64,000 bases of DNA from Orobanche coerulescens. Taxonomy: Eukaryota > Streptophyta > Magnoliopsida > Lamiales > Orobanchaceae. The stretch is from positions 33,721,001 through 33,785,000 of the forward strand of contig CM065804.1 of assembly GCA_033398695.1 (NCBI GenBank), written 5' to 3'. Of the stretch, positions 22,478 through 34,546 are shown in pieces. The position numbers were made by a program, and so were the translations under genes. The notes below the pieces were generated by a model. The model was not told the DNA's origin and ran no database searches. It saw only the letters and a program-made list of their open reading frames with translations. Numbering within the stretch: the stretch's first letter is position 1; each line of letters opens with the position of its first letter.

Positions 22478-25400
22478 ATGGCTCTCTCCGGTTCTCTGCA
22501 AATCTTCCTGGAGCTCGGAATATGCAGGAACCATGAGCGCAGCAAGCGATTTCGAGTAAACATTCGTTACTAAATTATTCATTTCTCATTTTGAAGTGTT
22601 GTTCCTCTTATTGTTTTCTAACCTATATTGCATTTCCAGCTGCAGAATACGAAAACAAGAGGCGGATTGTGTTTGTTGAGCAGTAATTTGCCGTCAATTT
22701 CACAGGTATGGTTCGTGATTAGGCGAGTTTCGTATATGAACCCTAGTTCAGATTATTCTTCCCAGATGGCGAAAATGTGGTTTGGGTTTTTGCGGAGGAT
22801 TTGGTTATTGTTTCCATTTTTTATTGTTTTTGCCGTTCGTGAAATTGTGAATGGGGTTTTTCGTTCTAGGTAAAACTTGGATATTGTTTCTTAATCACAT
22901 ATTCTGGCAATCTGCATATTGATTGGTCTGTACGCATATCGTTCTTTTCCTGTTCATGAAACTTTGGCACATTGGGTTTTTGTTCTTGGTGAAGCTTGAC
23001 GCTGTGTCCAATTTACATATTTTCAGCAAGAGTGTTCTCGTATTTCAAGTTTTTCGAAGAGAGTACACAGACGAGTATGCACCATTCCTTGTAGAAATCA
23101 CCAGTTTAGGTGCCATTGTATTTTAAATCCAGGCCCATCTGTGGATGCTAACTGTGTAAAGAATGCAACTTTAACTTTAGCAAGGTAATTACTGCTTTTA
23201 AGCTGGTCTGTTTTAGGATGCCTATGAAAAAGAAAAGCTGATATTGTATATTCTTTGTATCATTTCTATCGCCGTCCTACTTAACCAGCTGATTTACTAC
23301 TCATAATATAACAGTGATTTATTTTAGTTGTTTATATCAGTAAAATATCTAAAACAGACAGTTAGGGCCAGTGACCTAAGTCCCCAAAAGGCATTCCATA
23401 GTGTGTTTCATTTATATTTCTTAGGAAGGTTATATCTTCCTTCAAGTTCCAATTCTGCTCGAGGAATTGTTCTATGTCTGTTAGATGTTTTTATTGAACT
23501 TTGATGGATTAATTGATATTCTTTTTTGGCATGTGAATTACATCTCTTATATGAGTGCTAGTGAAATCTAGTGCTTTACGGGTTTAGATTATTACGTGAG
23601 AATGAAATAATGAAATTAATAGCAGCAGCTTTAAGTATTAACAAAACAAAGGAAATTAGTTGGGATATAAAAAATAAGGAGAGGAATGTTTTAGTTTTTT
23701 TTAAAGGAACTCTAAGAACCTAAAACCTTTTTTTTTGAGAATTTATAAAGCTCATCTTTTAAAACTTTACCAAATAGTTAGGTAATCTGATAAGCTCTCG
23801 ACATCTTTTAGATGAAGATATTTTAAGGAGCGTAAATCGTAACCAAATGTCGTCTCAGATTCTCAGTAGCTCTAGGGACTAGGAAGAACAATGTCTCAAA
23901 GAGGGTGTTATTTCAAGCTTCCATGTCATTGTTTAGGAAGGATGAACTTGGTTATTAATCTGTTGAAGTATGAGTTGTTTACTCATACACATGGAAATGT
24001 CAGTCTAACTTGGATTTGATGATATTTTGCTAACATGTAACTCTAGTTGAGCTTCCACTTGAATGCTTAGTTTGACTGCCATTTCTTTAGATTTCGTCTT
24101 GCGCAACTTTATAAGAATCAAAAGTTTTGGGTTTTGCAGATCATTTAACCGTTTGCAAGGGAGTCCGCTCGTGATTAAATTTGCATCAGCTGTTAGTATC
24201 GTTATTTTCGCAGTATGGGGACTTGGGCCGCTTGTCCGATTAAGCAGAAAAATAATTCTGAATGTATTGCCTTTACGACTCTAGTTTTCTTATTTTTTAA
24301 GTCCTGATTTTTTATGTATAATTTATACTATTGTAAAACGGTCTTCGTGAAAATGAGTAGATTTTTTGTGCCTCTTTTCGCTTAAATACCCTACATCATA
24401 ACATCATGTAGAAAACTGACAATAACTGGAAAAAGAGCAGCGCATATCAAGTTACAACCTCTTATATTCAACCCTTGTTGCTATGGATTGGAGCGATCCT
24501 TATCTGCAGGTTAGTTATGTCAGATTGAGATCAAAATCAAAATAACTCGATAACGTACTGAATGGAAATGTGTATCTTACAGAGCATTGGATCCAATGAT
24601 TCTTCCCACAGAAGCTGGTCAAATTGTTAAACAAAGGCTTCTAACTTTTGTTAGAACATTATCAACAGTACTGGCCTTTGCATATTGTTTGTCAAGGTTA
24701 GTATCATTATCCATTTATTAACACGTGGCTAAAGATGCTGTGCTTCCTGTTTTCTTTGAGTTTGGCATTACTATTTGCATGAGGTAGTGTTTATAGTATG
24801 GCATATGGTATTAGGGTCTAGCCTAATCTGTTTCTGACCTTGACACTTTCTTTTCTTGGATTTGCATTATTCAATTCTGAAACAACCTCTACCGACATAT
24901 ATCCATGCATATTTCCTAAGTGTCCTGCTGATATGCCGTTGCATTTAGGAACTGTATCCGTTCATGCTTATTTGCATGCGCATATGATGCATGAAAAGAT
25001 TTAATCATTATGTTTCTGCATCCATTTCACACTTCCACTTTTGTTCTTTGTAAAAACTTTACCAGACTGAGTTACCTCAAGCACTTGCCTGAGTGGTGGA
25101 CCTAGAGAAATAAACTCGATCTTTACATAATTTGACAACTATGGTTCATGATTTAAGTCTTGACCATTTTCATCTTTTAATTCCACTCAATGATCCATTT
25201 TATATTGATCTTTCATACTAAGGAACTATATATCTTGTTCTTTAACATGTCGTCATATTTTTCATCTGTATATGCATACATTCTATTTTATACCTATGTT
25301 CGTGACACATTTAGATCTGGAAGGACTAAGCTTTCTTCTGGATTTTATATGCACAGTTTGATTCAACAAGCACAAAAATTCTTTATGGAGACAAATAGCC

Positions 25401-27819
25401 CCACCGACACTAGAAATGTAAGTTCCAACTTTTTATCCCATGCAACAGAATTTCTAAGGATCCAAGTTGGGGCTGTAATTCCTGATCAGGAATAAATTAG
25501 CCAGTTTGAGTATGCAAATGCTTCCATTAGAATCAACGTTGTACCTTATTGTTAATTCCTTGAAGTTAAAAGTGTCAATGAGGTAGTAAAATGTGAGTAA
25601 TGTAGTTATGTCTGTATAATAGCACATCATAGCAATGCTTGTTGTTAGTGAATTTTGGGTTGATTAACCTCTTGTCCCAAATTTTTTAACATTGGTTGTA
25701 TTTTTCATGAAAATAGTGCGATGCAATATTAATATATATTCCTCTATTAACTAAGAAACGGTGATCAAGCATCTCATGATTATATTAGTTGTTCCTTCAC
25801 AGAAAACAAATGTTCGCTTCTAGATGTGCATATTAGAATAGTAATTTTTCGAGCATTACCCACAAAGATGATAAATGCCGTCCAGTTTGGACATGTACAT
25901 AGGAGATCTTTAGATCCCCCAGTGAAAGTAGGGAATCAGTTATTCACATTAAAAGAGGAAAGGGAAGGCCTAAAAAGAATTGGAAAGTAGAAATGAGAGT
26001 GTGCTCGCGCGCATATAGCTAGGGCTGACAACCCATTTCCAGTAGCTGATAGCTCTCAACTTAAGATAGTGATTGTAAGGCCAATGCAAATGTGACAGCC
26101 TGTTTGTTGAACTGATTTCAGAGATAAAATGAGATATGGATGAGTTAAAGAAAGTGTAAATGAGGAAAGACTAGAAAATCATCTGTTTAAGGGCTGAGAC
26201 ATTTCCATCTAATGAAGATAATGACATTCATCTGATGAATTTAAATACTGCTTACTAATTTCCACCCTTTTTGTATCTTTTGTCGCTTCTACACAAATTC
26301 ACTTTTAAGTATATTTAATTGATTCTTGACAGATGGGTTTCCAGTTTGCTGGCAAAGCTGTGTATACGGCTGTCTGGGTTGCAGCTGTATCACTGTTTAT
26401 GGAATTGTTAGGATTCTCAACCCAAAAGTGGCTCACAGCCGGAGGGCTTGGGACAGTCTTGCTCACACTAGCTGGACGTGAGGTGTAAATAAATTTTCAA
26501 AATTACGCTTGAATATATTTAAGCCTAATTTTCAGGTTGTTGCCATTTTAAAGAGGTGTTTAGTTCGTAAAACTGAAACTGCTTCTTAACTCCATTCAAA
26601 ATACCTTTCTGTTGTGATATTCAGATTTTCACGAATTTCCTTTCAAGCGCAATGATTCATGCGACGCGACCATTTGTTGTGAACGAGTGGATTCAGACCA
26701 AGATTGAAGGCTATGATGTTTCCGGGACAGTTGAGGTTCGTATTGGATCTTTCTTCAGCATCCTGTGTGGTAGCTGAAAATAATAGATGCACTATTAATG
26801 TCTGAAAAGACATGTCTTGTCTGAAGTCACTGAATTACATCTAGTTATTGAGTTCGGTCAAATTAGTAGGCTCTTTGTTTATATCTGACCTGTACTGATG
26901 TTTATTGAAAGTTCACTCCATATCTAGTTTCAGCTTAGATGTATGTACATGCGACTCTATCTGTTTTTTTACATGTTTGTCCTTACTCCTTATAAATTTT
27001 TCTGCATTCTCACATTGCAGCATGTGGGATGGTGGTCGCCAACAATTGTAAGAGGTGAAGACCGTGAAGCTGTTCACATTCCGAATCACAAGTTCACTAT
27101 GAATGTTGTGAGGAATCTCAGTCAAAAATCTCATTGGCGCATCAAAACCCACTTAGGCATCAGTCACTTGGATGTCAGCAAAATTAATGTGAGTATAGTT
27201 TAGTTTTTGTTGCAAATAAATTATCTAGTTTCTTTTTATGTGAGGATAATTTTTTGTCTTGCTTTTTTGTACAGAGTATAGTAGCTGATATGCGCAAGGT
27301 TCTAGCAAAGAATCCTCAAGTGGAACAACAGAAATTGCATAGAAGAGTGTTCTTGGATAATATTAATCCTGAAAATCAGGCTCTAATGGTTAGGTTTGAT
27401 TCTTGAATTTGCTCATATTGTCAATTTGTTATGGATGTAACAGTTGTATTGTATCTTAATAAATATAAATTCCTCTTTATAATACTATGACTTTTGGCAT
27501 GTGTTCAAGGGATAATTGGCATCATAAAAACCTGGTGTGCATAATATGAATACATTTCTGAACTGTAAAATTAGCTTTCGCATTCATTATTCTTTCCTTA
27601 TTTCTCCTTTGATGAAGGTTGCTACAGGAGGGGATCCGGCATAAAACTTTGCCACTTTGTTTTTTGCATGAATTATAGTGTTAACTCATTTTATTCAGTT
27701 AACTGGCACTATAATCTTCATGCACCGATCCCAATATAGTTGGGATTAAGGTGCAATTGTTGTTGATGATTCATTATTCTTTATTACCACATATTGTTTA
27801 TGATATTTCTGCATTTTGC

Positions 27820-27865
<46 letters not shown>

Positions 27866-29567
27866 CTTGAATGGGAGCCTTGGCGCAGCGGTAAGTGCTG
27901 TTGCCGTGTGACCTGTGGTCACGGGTTCGAGTCCTAGGAGCGGCTTCTTGCCAATTTAATTGGTAATATACACCCTTGTGGTGGGACCCTTCCCCGGACC
28001 CTCGCCTTGCGGGGACGCTTCATGCACCGGGCTGCCCTTTATACATATATATATTTCTTGAAATATATTAGTTAAAAAGAAATTTACATGGTAATGTGGA
28101 ATATGATTATATGAATTTGTGATACTACAATTTAAACACAGATGCTGTGATCTCACTAATTCCAAAATAACGCAGATATTGGTGTCCTGCTTCGTGAAGA
28201 CCTCACATTTTGAAGAGTATTTGTGTGTTAAGGTGAGTATTCAGTTCGTCGAGAAGGCACTTCCGTTTAATCAAGATGCCCCTGTATGAGATAACTGATG
28301 CATTCTGCGAGCATAATTCCATTCATGCTGTCATGCAATCGTGCTAGTTAAATATAAAAATGGTCGATAAAGATTATGAAATGCTGCTACTAAACTGCTT
28401 ACCCATGGTACAAATTGGTAAAAGGGGAGTCTACCAATGTAGATAGCAATTTGAATTATTCTTCAGCATGCTTGTAACTTGCTAAAAATGTGATTTAGTC
28501 GACAATAGTATATGTTTTCCTAATTCCCACATCATGTAGAAAAACATCTGATGTGTAGAAGGTAAATACATGTACTAAACAGCGATCTGTTCAACAATTT
28601 GCCTCTTAGCAAGGCGCAGTATGACATGTCATTTCATGATATTTCTGCTTCAAGTCATTTTAAAAATTAAATTGTCCTATTTGATTTACTTACTGGATTT
28701 ACTTATTTTCTCACTTTCTTGTTTGAAATATAGGAAGCTATTCTTCTTGATCTTTTGAGAGTCATTAGGCATCACCATGCGCGATTAGCCACTCCCATTC
28801 GCACAGTACAGAAAATATTTACGGATGCAGATTTGGATAACATACCATTTTCAGATTCCATATTTAACCGAGGGACAGCATCGAACCGCCCGCTGCTATT
28901 AATTGAACCATCCTACAAAATCAACGGGGAAGATAGGACTAAAAGTCAAACTCGATCAACACGTGCAAACGGCGAGGAAGACGGCAAGATTAATGTAAAG
29001 TCAACACCTGATAATTTCAAAAGCGAAACAACTCCGAGCTCCGATTCTAAATCTGGACCAACAGTATCTACCGACATTAAGACAAAAGAAGTGCAGACAT
29101 CGGATGCCAAACCTGAATCTGAGGTTGGGCGAATGCCCAGAAACGGTGCAAAGGAGGATCCTAAGATTTCTGATTCTAGGCTCAATAGCAGTACGAAACC
29201 CGTCCTTAATACTGATATCCGGAAAATATCCCAAGATACTAATTCGGGAAGCAGAAAATCTGAAAATTTATCATCAACTTCTTCACTTCCGAAACAAGAT
29301 GCAAGACAGCAAGCAGTTACACAGACGCCTCCTATGACTAAACCTTCTCTGGAAGAGAATATAGTTCTTGGCGTTGCCTTGGAGGGCTCGAAGAGAACGT
29401 TGCCGATTGAGGAAGAGACAGTGCCTCCGTCCAATCCAGAAGATGTTAAAGAGTTTGCGAAAATGCGCAGTGGTAATGGCCCATCAGTAGCTGATAAGGA
29501 CAAAAACGACGTTAAGAAGTCAAGCCCTGGTTCTCCGGGTAATAATCAGGTAGATCAACAAGACTAA
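22478..29567 (+). CDS. MSL2/MSL3-like: mechanosensitive channel MscS-like 2/3, plastid (13 coding exons)
   Basis: Coding exons: 22478-22555, 22640-22705, 23027-23184, 24140-24263, 24412-24509, 24583-24696, 25357-25417, 26333-26482, 26625-26735, 27021-27188, 27275-27388, 28176-28232, 28734-29567. Every intron is GT-AG and phases close to 710 codons. The Ser/Arg/Cys-rich N-terminus suits a plastid transit peptide. Predicted membrane segments lie at about 111-133, 160-180, 198-215 and 242-261, then the pore helix with [16 protein letters not shown] (267-282). The MscS beta domain follows, with [15 protein letters not shown] and the IPN motif (340-342). A hydrophilic Ser/Lys/Glu tail (about 485-637) ends with [20 protein letters not shown] (640-659), typical of MSL2/MSL3. 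In Arabidopsis these channels sit in the plastid inner envelope and release osmotic stress, setting plastid size and shape. The start was chosen because MALxGxLQ and LGxCRN match the family N-terminus. MSL2 versus MSL3 cannot be decided. Confidence 0.93.
27726..27776 (+). repeat. possible SINE tail in MSL intron 11
   Basis: CCGATCCCAATATAGTTGGG then TTGTTGTTGATGAT resembles the 3' end of plant SINEs that finish in TTG repeats (TS-like). The tRNA-related head is not recognised, so this is weak. Confidence 0.35.
27823..27863. repeat. (TA)n microsatellite
   Basis: About 20 TA units in MSL intron 11, immediately upstream of the SINE. Confidence 0.9.
27872..28040 (+). mobile_element. Au-like SINE in MSL intron 11
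   Basis: A tRNA-derived body: GGGAGCCTTGGCGCAGCGG contains an A box (TGGCGCAGCGG, 27881-27891), and a consensus B box GGTTCGAGTCC lies at 27924-27934. The conserved 3' body CCCTTCCCCGGACCC and GCACCGGGCTGCCCTTT matches the Au SINE family. The flanks share an 18-bp ATATATATATTTCTTGAA (27854-27871 and 28045-28062), a target-site duplication. It lies in the sense direction of the MSL gene. Confidence 0.85.
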
Positions 29568-30208
29568 TAATGGAAATTGCAAAAAAATTTAATTGGTTGT
29601 TTTGGTGTTTTTTTCCTGGGTGTAATTGACAGTGTACATATTCATTCATATGGCCATGGGTGTATTGTGGGTCTACTGTAGGGTGCTTTCCTTTTGAATG
29701 GGTATACATCAATTAAAAAGGTTTAGATCATGTGCCTTTCATGTGAGTTTGCTTCAGTATTACCAATTTATACAATTCCTGTAATTGAAAGATATATTAA
29801 CAGACATTTAAAGATGCCTTCTTCATCTATGAAGCACTCGTGAACGCTCGTGAATCCAGTTAGATCTTGAGTTTGTGTGTCTGTATATATAGAGAAGATG
29901 GATCAAATGAGAATATGACTTTTTGAGTAAGAAATGAGAACAAATTGAAATCATCGATCTTTATATGATTTACGGGTCCAGATTAGCTTAAGTATAAAAT
30001 GTATGCATTTCATGAATCAAAATGCGAAGCGTTGAAATTATGTAGTATATACATCAAATATTGATGCATCAAAACAATGCATTCCATGCATAAATTTGTG
30101 TGAGAATAATTTTTGATCATTCAATCAATATTATGGACCAAATTTATTCTTAAATTCATTCTCACCAAAACCATATATACACATATATAATACACACACA
30201 CACACACA

Positions 30209-30246
<38 letters not shown>

Positions 30247-31824
30247 CCCTTAATCATGAGTCAGTTTTTAGATGAGGCTATATGGCTAATTCACATCATC
30301 ATCTGCATCTTAATTCCAAATATATTGGGGCTGATGACATAAAAATTATAATATCAAATAATGATCAAAATTAGCTAATATTATAAAATCATGCAAAACA
30401 CAATTTATAAGACCAATTCACATATATCTTATAAATGTTGATCTAGGATGACTAACTAACAAATATGTATTCATTTCGGTCCTTATCATATATATATATA
30501 TATATATTATGAGATTAAAGTGGTCCAAAATAGAAGAGCATTTACAAGAATATTCTTAATTTCAAGCTCTATAAAAAAAGAAAAAAGAATATGATTGTTC
30601 AAATTTTAATATACATATTTACACTTTCTGTCTCAATGCTCTATGCAACTTCAAAGGCAAAAAAAGAACTTATTTTTAACGTTTTTTTATACCTTAAACC
30701 AACTTAAATTTGTGTTAAATGAGTTAGTTAAATTAACTATTATATGTAGTATGCATTATGATACATTTGTACATCAATGGATTTAATATGTGCATTGAAG
30801 TTATTTGATATTGATTGACTTTATTTTTTGCATCAATGTCATGCTTTAACAAACGTCTAACTTTGCACTAACTTTTAAATTTAAATGTGGAATTTTGTAG
30901 GACCAAATGATGAGTTCTGTCCCTTAATGTTTAAAATGTTTGGTACGTTTCGAAAATATAGAGAGATTTTAATCGAGGAGAGAGAAAGAGATAAATGAAA
31001 TTTATATTCAAACAACAATGACTAATTTGGAGAAATCCATCGCTTTATATTTAGAAGCAAATAGGTGTCTCCTGCAAAGAATTTATATTTATTGAACCTA
31101 ATTTATAGGATGATTAATTTGGTCCTACGAACTCATTCTATGAAGGAATAAACTTATTAGATCGACTCCCGACAATATATTGTAAATAATATATTTAGTT
31201 ATAATGACTATTGTACTTTTGAGACCGTGAATATATAACTATAAATAGAGGCAACACTAGAAGTAATAATACACAATAATTTCAGTCTATCCTCTTACTT
31301 CTATTTTTCTTTCAAATTTATAATTCTATAAAAATACATTGAAACAAAATTATTTTTATCTTCAAATGGACAAGAAGTAGACCATCGTCCACCTTAAAGG
31401 GTAATCCTTCATTTGAATTCATCATCTCCTGTATTAAACTGATACGGGAATTCATCCAGCTTCTTCATTTATTTTATTGTGCCCAATATTTTGCATTCAT
31501 GTGTATTAGTTCAATATCTATGTAATATATTATTTTACTATTGTTTCTTTTGGAACATAAAATCATTGGTTGTTGATACAACAAATGTTATCTGTTATTG
31601 CTTACTAGTCTAACTAAGGGGCTGTTTACCTTTTTTCCATTAATACCTGAATGGATTAAGCTGTCTGAGTGGATTAATCTGTCTGATTTGAAAAAATATC
31701 CTATTGTTTCTTTCTTTTCTGAATGAACTATCTGAATGACAGAAATGACCATTTTACCCCTCAAAATGAATTAAGTCCTTTCTGATAAAGGACGGATTGA
31801 GCATTTTAGTTTATATAATCAATT
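29568..31824. other. MSL 3' UTR and AT-rich intergenic DNA
   Basis: The first 200 bp form the likely 3' UTR. The rest has no recognisable gene. It holds a (CA)n/(TA)n compound microsatellite at 30191-30241 and (TA)n at 30488-30508. TATAAATAGAGGC at 31230-31242 heads a leader-like stretch that could be an old LTR or promoter without a surviving ORF. GGGGCTGTTTACC at about 31619 looks like one end of a hAT MITE without its partner. Confidence 0.4.
30191..30241. repeat. compound (CA)n(TA)n microsatellite
   Basis: About 10 CA units followed by about 15 TA units. Confidence 0.9.
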
Positions 31825-32895
31825 TAAATTATATGGCATAATATTTATTTTAATTTATATTATAATATATATATTCATAAATCATATTATAATTTTTAGG
31901 TATATTTAAATAATCAGACAATATTTTATAAATATATTAAGTTATATTTAAATATATATATAGTTATATTAATTTTTTAATAGTCAATATAAAAACATCA
32001 ACTTAAATAATATAACATAATATATATTTTAATTTATATTATAATATATATTCATAAATCATATTATAATTTTAGATATATTTAAATAATCGACAATATT
32101 TTTATAAATACATTAAGTTATATTTTAATATATATAGTTATATTAATTTTTTAATAGTCAATATAAAAAATTAATTTAAATAATATAACATAATATATAT
32201 TTTAATTTATATTATAATATATATTCATAAATTATATTATAATTTTCGATATATTTAAATAATTAGACAAGCCGCTATGACTCAGATCCCTTTACCAGCT
32301 TTTATAAATATATTAAGTTATATTTTAATATATAGTTATATTATTTTTTTAATAGTTAATATAAAAAAATCAATTTATATAATATAAAATAATATATATT
32401 TTAATTTATATTATAATATATATTCATAAATTATATTATAATTTTTAGGTATATGTAAATAATCAGACAATATTTTTATAAATATATTAAGTTATATTTT
32501 ATTATATATAGTTATATTAATTTTTTTAATAGACAATATAAAAAAAATTAATTTATATAATATAAAATAATATATAGTTTAGTTTATATTATAATATATT
32601 TATATTCATAAATCATATTATAATTTTCAGGTATATTTAAATAATGAGACAATATTTTTATAAATATATTACGTTATATTTTATTATATATAGTTATATT
32701 AATTTTTTAATAGTCAATATAAAAAAATCAATTTATATAATATAAAATAATATATATTTTAATTTATATTATAATATATTTATATTCATAAATCATATTA
32801 TATTTTTAGGTATATTTAAATAATCAGACAATATTTTTATAAATATATTAAGTTATATTTTAATATATAGTTATATTAATTTTTTTATCAATAAA
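31825..32895. repeat. AT-rich tandem array, six copies of about 180 bp
   Basis: The marker ATTCATAAA recurs at about 31873, 32050, 32223, 32422, 32604 and 32784, giving spacings of 173-182 bp and one of 199. Each unit also has (T)AATCAGACAATATTTT and AGTTATATTAATTTTTTAAT. The longer unit carries about 29 bp of non-AT filler at 32271-32299. The array is almost pure A/T. Confidence 0.85.
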
Positions 32896-33221
32896 TAGCT
32901 TATATTTTATGAATTTTAAATGTATAATATTAATATATATTTTAAATTTATATTATATATACTCAATTATAATTAAGATTATATGATAATTTATACTATA
33001 TATACTCAATTCTTTTATTATTAAAGAGGAATTTTGGTATATCGGAAGTATTGCCTTAAATTGGTAGGACACCCTAAAAGTCTTAATGAAAAAGACATTA
33101 TTAAGATCATTAAGTAGAAAGTAAACAATAAAATATACCATTAATTAAGTTCGACAAGATTAAGTTCGACAAGAAAAGTAAATGCGGAAATTAAAGTATA
33201 ATTATTAATATTGACCAAATT
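32896..33221. other. AT-rich spacer before the LINE
   Basis: No gene is seen. A short direct repeat TAAGTTCGACAAGA occurs twice at about 33146-33174. Confidence 0.5.
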
Positions 33222-33285
33222 AGGAATAATAAAGAGAGCTCCCGCGGCGTACGATATTGGCGATTTTCTATTATACGCTTTGCCG

Positions 33286-34546
33286 ATGACCGGAAAGCGA
33301 GGGCGACCAAAGAAGAACAAGGTGACGAAGACGACGATGGCGAGAAAGAAGGAAGCCACAATTAATTTCTACTGTGGCGAGCTCCAGATCCACAGAGGTC
33401 ACTCCAACAAATTCAGTAAATTCGAAACAACAATCGACGAAATCTATGCAAATTGCGACTGATAAGCCGGACTCTAAGGCAGCGAGCGCCAGGCATTTGG
33501 AGATGGAAACATTACCAGATATTGAAGTGGTTCAGAACCCAGAAGTTCGATCAACGAAATTAGATCCGCCTGAAGAATCTATTCCAATCAAATCACTTCC
33601 TATTTCTCGGAAAGGTATGAGGCTTGACTTCATTGCTCCTACTTTAAAGGAAGGAGTACCATTAGCCTGTTTAGAGAGAAAGGATGTTGAGATTGAAGCT
33701 CTAAAATGGAAGACTGCAGTGATTTTGTATGTGATGGGGGATACGCCTTCTATTAGATATTTGCAGACATTCTTCTCCAAGCAATTGAATATTGAAAATC
33801 CTGAAATCTATTACCATAATGAGGGATATTATGTGGTTCGTTTTAAAACTATTGAAGAGAGGAATGTGGTTTTATTTGAAGGACCTCATACTATAGCTAA
33901 TCGTCCTGTCATAGTTAAGGAATGGGAGGCTGATTTTTGTTTTGAGAAGGAGATACTCAAGGTTGTTCCACTCTGGATTAGGCTGCCTAACCTTCCGTTG
34001 AACTGTTGGGGAGGAAAATCCTTGAGTAGGATTGGCAGTACTATAGGTAAGCCTTTATATGCTGATGAATGTACTACTGCTCAATCTAGAATTTCATATG
34101 CTCGAATGATGGTGGAAGTTGATGTTACAAGACCTCTGCAACATCATGTTCTTATTGAGGATGAAAATGGAAGAAGGGTTGAACAAAAAGTCTTATATGA
34201 ATGGGTGCCATTATACTGTAAGACTTGTTTATGTGCTGGTCATGATTGTGAGTTGAAGAGAAAGCCAGTTGTTAAGACAAAAGAAAATCAGCCTAAGCCT
34301 ACTATGAAGCAATGGATCCCAAAAGTAAAGCCAAAAGTTACTGAAAAACAAAAGGAAGTGGTGGAAATAGAGGATATTACAGAAGAAGAACGCTGGTCTA
34401 TTCCTAAGAAAACTTACAGCCCTATGATAAATGTAGAGAAGATACAAGTGGTGCAGCTGGGTAATACTTTTCAAATGCTGGAGGAACCTGTGTTACAACA
34501 ACAAGATGGAATGGGCGGGGACCATTTCCCCTCTGGTATCAAATGA
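33286..34546 (+). pseudogene. LINE ORF1 (DUF4283-type RNA-binding protein)
   Basis: The probable start is ATG 33286, giving MTGKRGRPKKNK, an AT-hook-like basic N-terminus common in plant LINE ORF1. A one-base shift near 33370 moves into the frame that stays open to the TGA at 34544-34546. The DUF4283 domain spans about 33640-34190, with YVMGDTPSIRYLQTFFSKQ, GYYVVRFKT, LWIRLPNLPLNCWG and LYADECTT. A degenerate zinc knuckle (CKTCLCAGHDC) follows, with its final Cys spacing reduced. ORF1 proteins coat the LINE RNA. Its stop overlaps the ORF2 start in ATGA. Confidence 0.8.

Noticed and set aside
28946..29503. 185-residue minus-strand ORF opposite MSL exon 13
   Set aside because: Shadow of the real coding exon; no independent family pattern.
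31228..31400. TATAAATAGAGGC followed by a leader-like stretch, suggesting a gene promoter
   Set aside because: No coding region follows; could be a solo LTR remnant, but neither border could be fixed.
31615..31830. hAT MITE starting GGGGCTGTTTACC
   Set aside because: No inverted partner end was found downstream, so the element cannot be delimited.
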